A DNA stretch of 32,083 nt from positions 1-32,083 of the IMG/VR virus record IMGVR_UViG_3300027859_000053; one strand, given 5' to 3'. This document shows, one piece after another, positions 31,022 to 32,083 of the stretch (position 1 is the stretch's first letter; the number at the start of each line of letters is the position of its first letter). Origin of the DNA: a virus. Below the pieces are notes generated by a model, which did no database searches, had not been told where the DNA came from, and worked only from the letters and a program-made list of their open reading frames with translations. The translations under genes and the position numbers were made by a program.

Positions 31022-32083
31022 ATGGCAAAATTATTAAAATTAAGACGTGGTACTACAACTCAGCACGGGTCATTTACTGGTGCTGAAGGCGAAGTAACTA
31101 TAGATACCACAAAAGATACAGCTGTCGTACATGACGGATCACAAGCTGGAGGAAGACCTCTTCTTAGAGAAGACATGTCTAACCTTCCAGCAGGAACAAT
31201 AGACAATGCAGACGTTAACGCATCTGCTGCAATATCTGGAACTAAGATATCTCCTGACTTTGGAGGACAGAATATAACTACTACAGGTAAAGTTCTATTT
31301 TCAAACTTATACAGCAATGAAAGTGACTTACCTGATGCAAATACTTACCATGGTATGTTTGCTCATGTCCACAGTACTGGACTAGCTTATTTCGCTCATG
31401 GTGGTAACTGGATAAAACTAGCTCCGCTAAATGCGCCTGATTTTACAGGTGGTATTGACGTAAATGGAAATATTACAGTTACAGGAACAGTTGACGGTAG
31501 AGACGTAGCTGCTGACGGTACTAAATTAGATGGAATTGAATCCGCAGCTACCGCAGATCAAACCGCCGCAGAAATTAGAACTCTTGTAGAAAATGCTTCC
31601 GATAGTAATGTATTTACTGATGCTGATCATACTAAGCTTAATGGCATAGAAGCGTCAGCTACAGCAGATCAAAGTAATGCTGAGATCAGAGCTGCTGTAG
31701 AAGCTGCATCTGACAGTAACGTGTTTACTGACGCAGATCATACAAAATTAAATGGAATTGAAGCGTCAGCTACTGCCGATCAGACAGGTGCTGAAATAGC
31801 ATCTGCACTTAACGGGCAGGACATATATACTACAGGCAAAATAGGTAGAGATTCTACCGACTTTCTTATCATTACAGACAACTCTCGTTTGGATGTCCAT
31901 CTTAATGGTAACAACGAGTTTAGATTTGAAGCTGACGGTGACTTCCATGCAGATGGAGACATTATTGCTCAGTCAACAACTACAGCATCTGACAGAAGAC
32001 TAAAAGAAAATATCGAAGTAATACCTAACGCTCTAGACAAAGTACAAGCACTTAATGGTGTGTCCTTTGACTGGAAGAAAACT
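31022..32083 (+). CDS. Second tail fibre protein, S74 chaperone domain entering (3' end cut off)
   Basis: The frame is open from ATG 31022 to the window end (354 codons). The N-terminus MAKLLKLRRGTTTQHGSFTG is the RRGT-x-x-xH start seen in many cyanophage fibre and structural proteins. A middle part carries VHSTGLAYFAHGGNWIKL, then 37-residue repeats with KLNGIEASATADQ. The end ASDRRLKENIEVIPNALDKV followed by LNGVSFDWKKT is the beginning of a Peptidase_S74 intramolecular chaperone, which cleaves itself off after helping the trimer fold. It follows the first fibre gene with no gap (TAA then ATG). It probably supplies the distal host-recognition part. Confidence 0.9.
   Translation, partial: MAKLLKLRRGTTTQHGSFTGAEGEVTIDTTKDTAVVHDGSQAGGRPLLREDMSNLPAGTIDNADVNASAAISGTKISPDFGGQNITTTGKVLFSNLYSNESDLPDANTYHGMFAHVHSTGLAYFAHGGNWIKLAPLNAPDFTGGIDVNGNITVTGTVDGRDVAADGTKLDGIESAATADQTAAEIRTLVENASDSNVFTDADHTKLNGIEASATADQSNAEIRAAVEAASDSNVFTDADHTKLNGIEASATADQTGAEIASALNGQDIYTTGKIGRDSTDFLIITDNSRLDVHLNGNNEFRFEADGDFHADGDIIAQSTTTASDRRLKENIEVIPNALDKVQALNGVSFDWKKT
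31523..31810 (+). repeat. 111-base tandem repeat in second fibre gene
   Basis: Units begin at 31523, 31634 and 31745 (exact 111-base, 37-codon spacing) with KLDGIE/KLNGIE starts followed by (S/A)ATADQ and, in the first two, ASDSNVFTDADHT ends; the third unit is partial. The DNA copies differ at many third positions. The array is probably a fibre shaft element. Confidence 0.88.

Noticed and set aside
1-32083. tRNA genes, CRISPR arrays, insertion sequences, introns or terminal repeats
   Set aside because: None was recognised by reading the sequence; tRNAs in particular would need a covariance search to exclude, but gene-free space is nearly absent outside 15679-16748.

Overview
The window is a 32 kb contiguous piece of a T7-like podovirus (autographivirus type) that infects marine unicellular cyanobacteria (Prochlorococcus or Synechococcus). 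The gene order is that of T7: RNA polymerase, ssDNA-binding protein, endonuclease I, primase-helicase, DNA polymerase, 5'-3' exonuclease, portal, scaffold, capsid, tubular tail proteins, internal virion proteins and fibres. The cyanobacterial host is shown by a complete psbA (photosystem II D1) and hli (high-light-inducible protein) placed between scaffold and capsid, and by a glutamine-II ('downstream-peptide') type riboswitch, an RNA class known from marine picocyanobacteria and their phages. All genes are on the + strand, the DNA is AT-rich, and genes are packed with TAATG and ATGA overlaps. The exact host genus cannot be decided from the window. The genome's left end (before the RNA polymerase catalytic domain) and right end (inside a second tail fibre gene) are cut off.

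Layout. 1-7340: transcription, replication and recombination. This holds an RNA polymerase fragment, SSB, Holliday-junction endonuclease, a 2OG-Fe(II) oxygenase, primase-helicase, a DNA polymerase split into an exonuclease gene and a polymerase gene, a small PD-(D/E)XK-like nuclease, the gp6-type exonuclease, a small unknown and a DUF3310 protein. 7261-10060: a second oxygenase and a two-gene class I ribonucleotide reductase, whose small subunit has leucine where the radical tyrosine normally lies. 10029-12856: a small gene, a gp7.3-like Pro-rich protein, portal and scaffold. 12856-16748: an accessory cassette between scaffold and capsid, with a 38-aa gene, a flavin-dependent tryptophan-halogenase-like protein, hli, psbA, a strong hairpin, a third oxygenase, the glutamine-riboswitch-like RNA with micro-ORFs, and a structured capsid leader. 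16749-28905: capsid, an intrinsic terminator with a UUCG loop, tail tubular A and B, and internal virion proteins A to D. 28934-end: two fibre proteins, the second entering an S74-type chaperone domain.

How it fits together. The phage polymerase drives a replication module and a nucleotide-scavenging and synthesis module (nucleases plus RNR) that turns host DNA into phage dNTPs. The hli/psbA cassette is expected to keep host photosynthesis running to supply energy and reductant. The virion genes follow. The most unusual area is 15.7-16.75 kb: a probable glutamine sensor whose P3 loop can pair with the Shine-Dalgarno sequence of a 13-codon peptide, lying directly upstream of the most highly expressed structural gene. 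No tRNA genes, insertion sequences, CRISPR arrays, or convincing minus-strand genes were seen.
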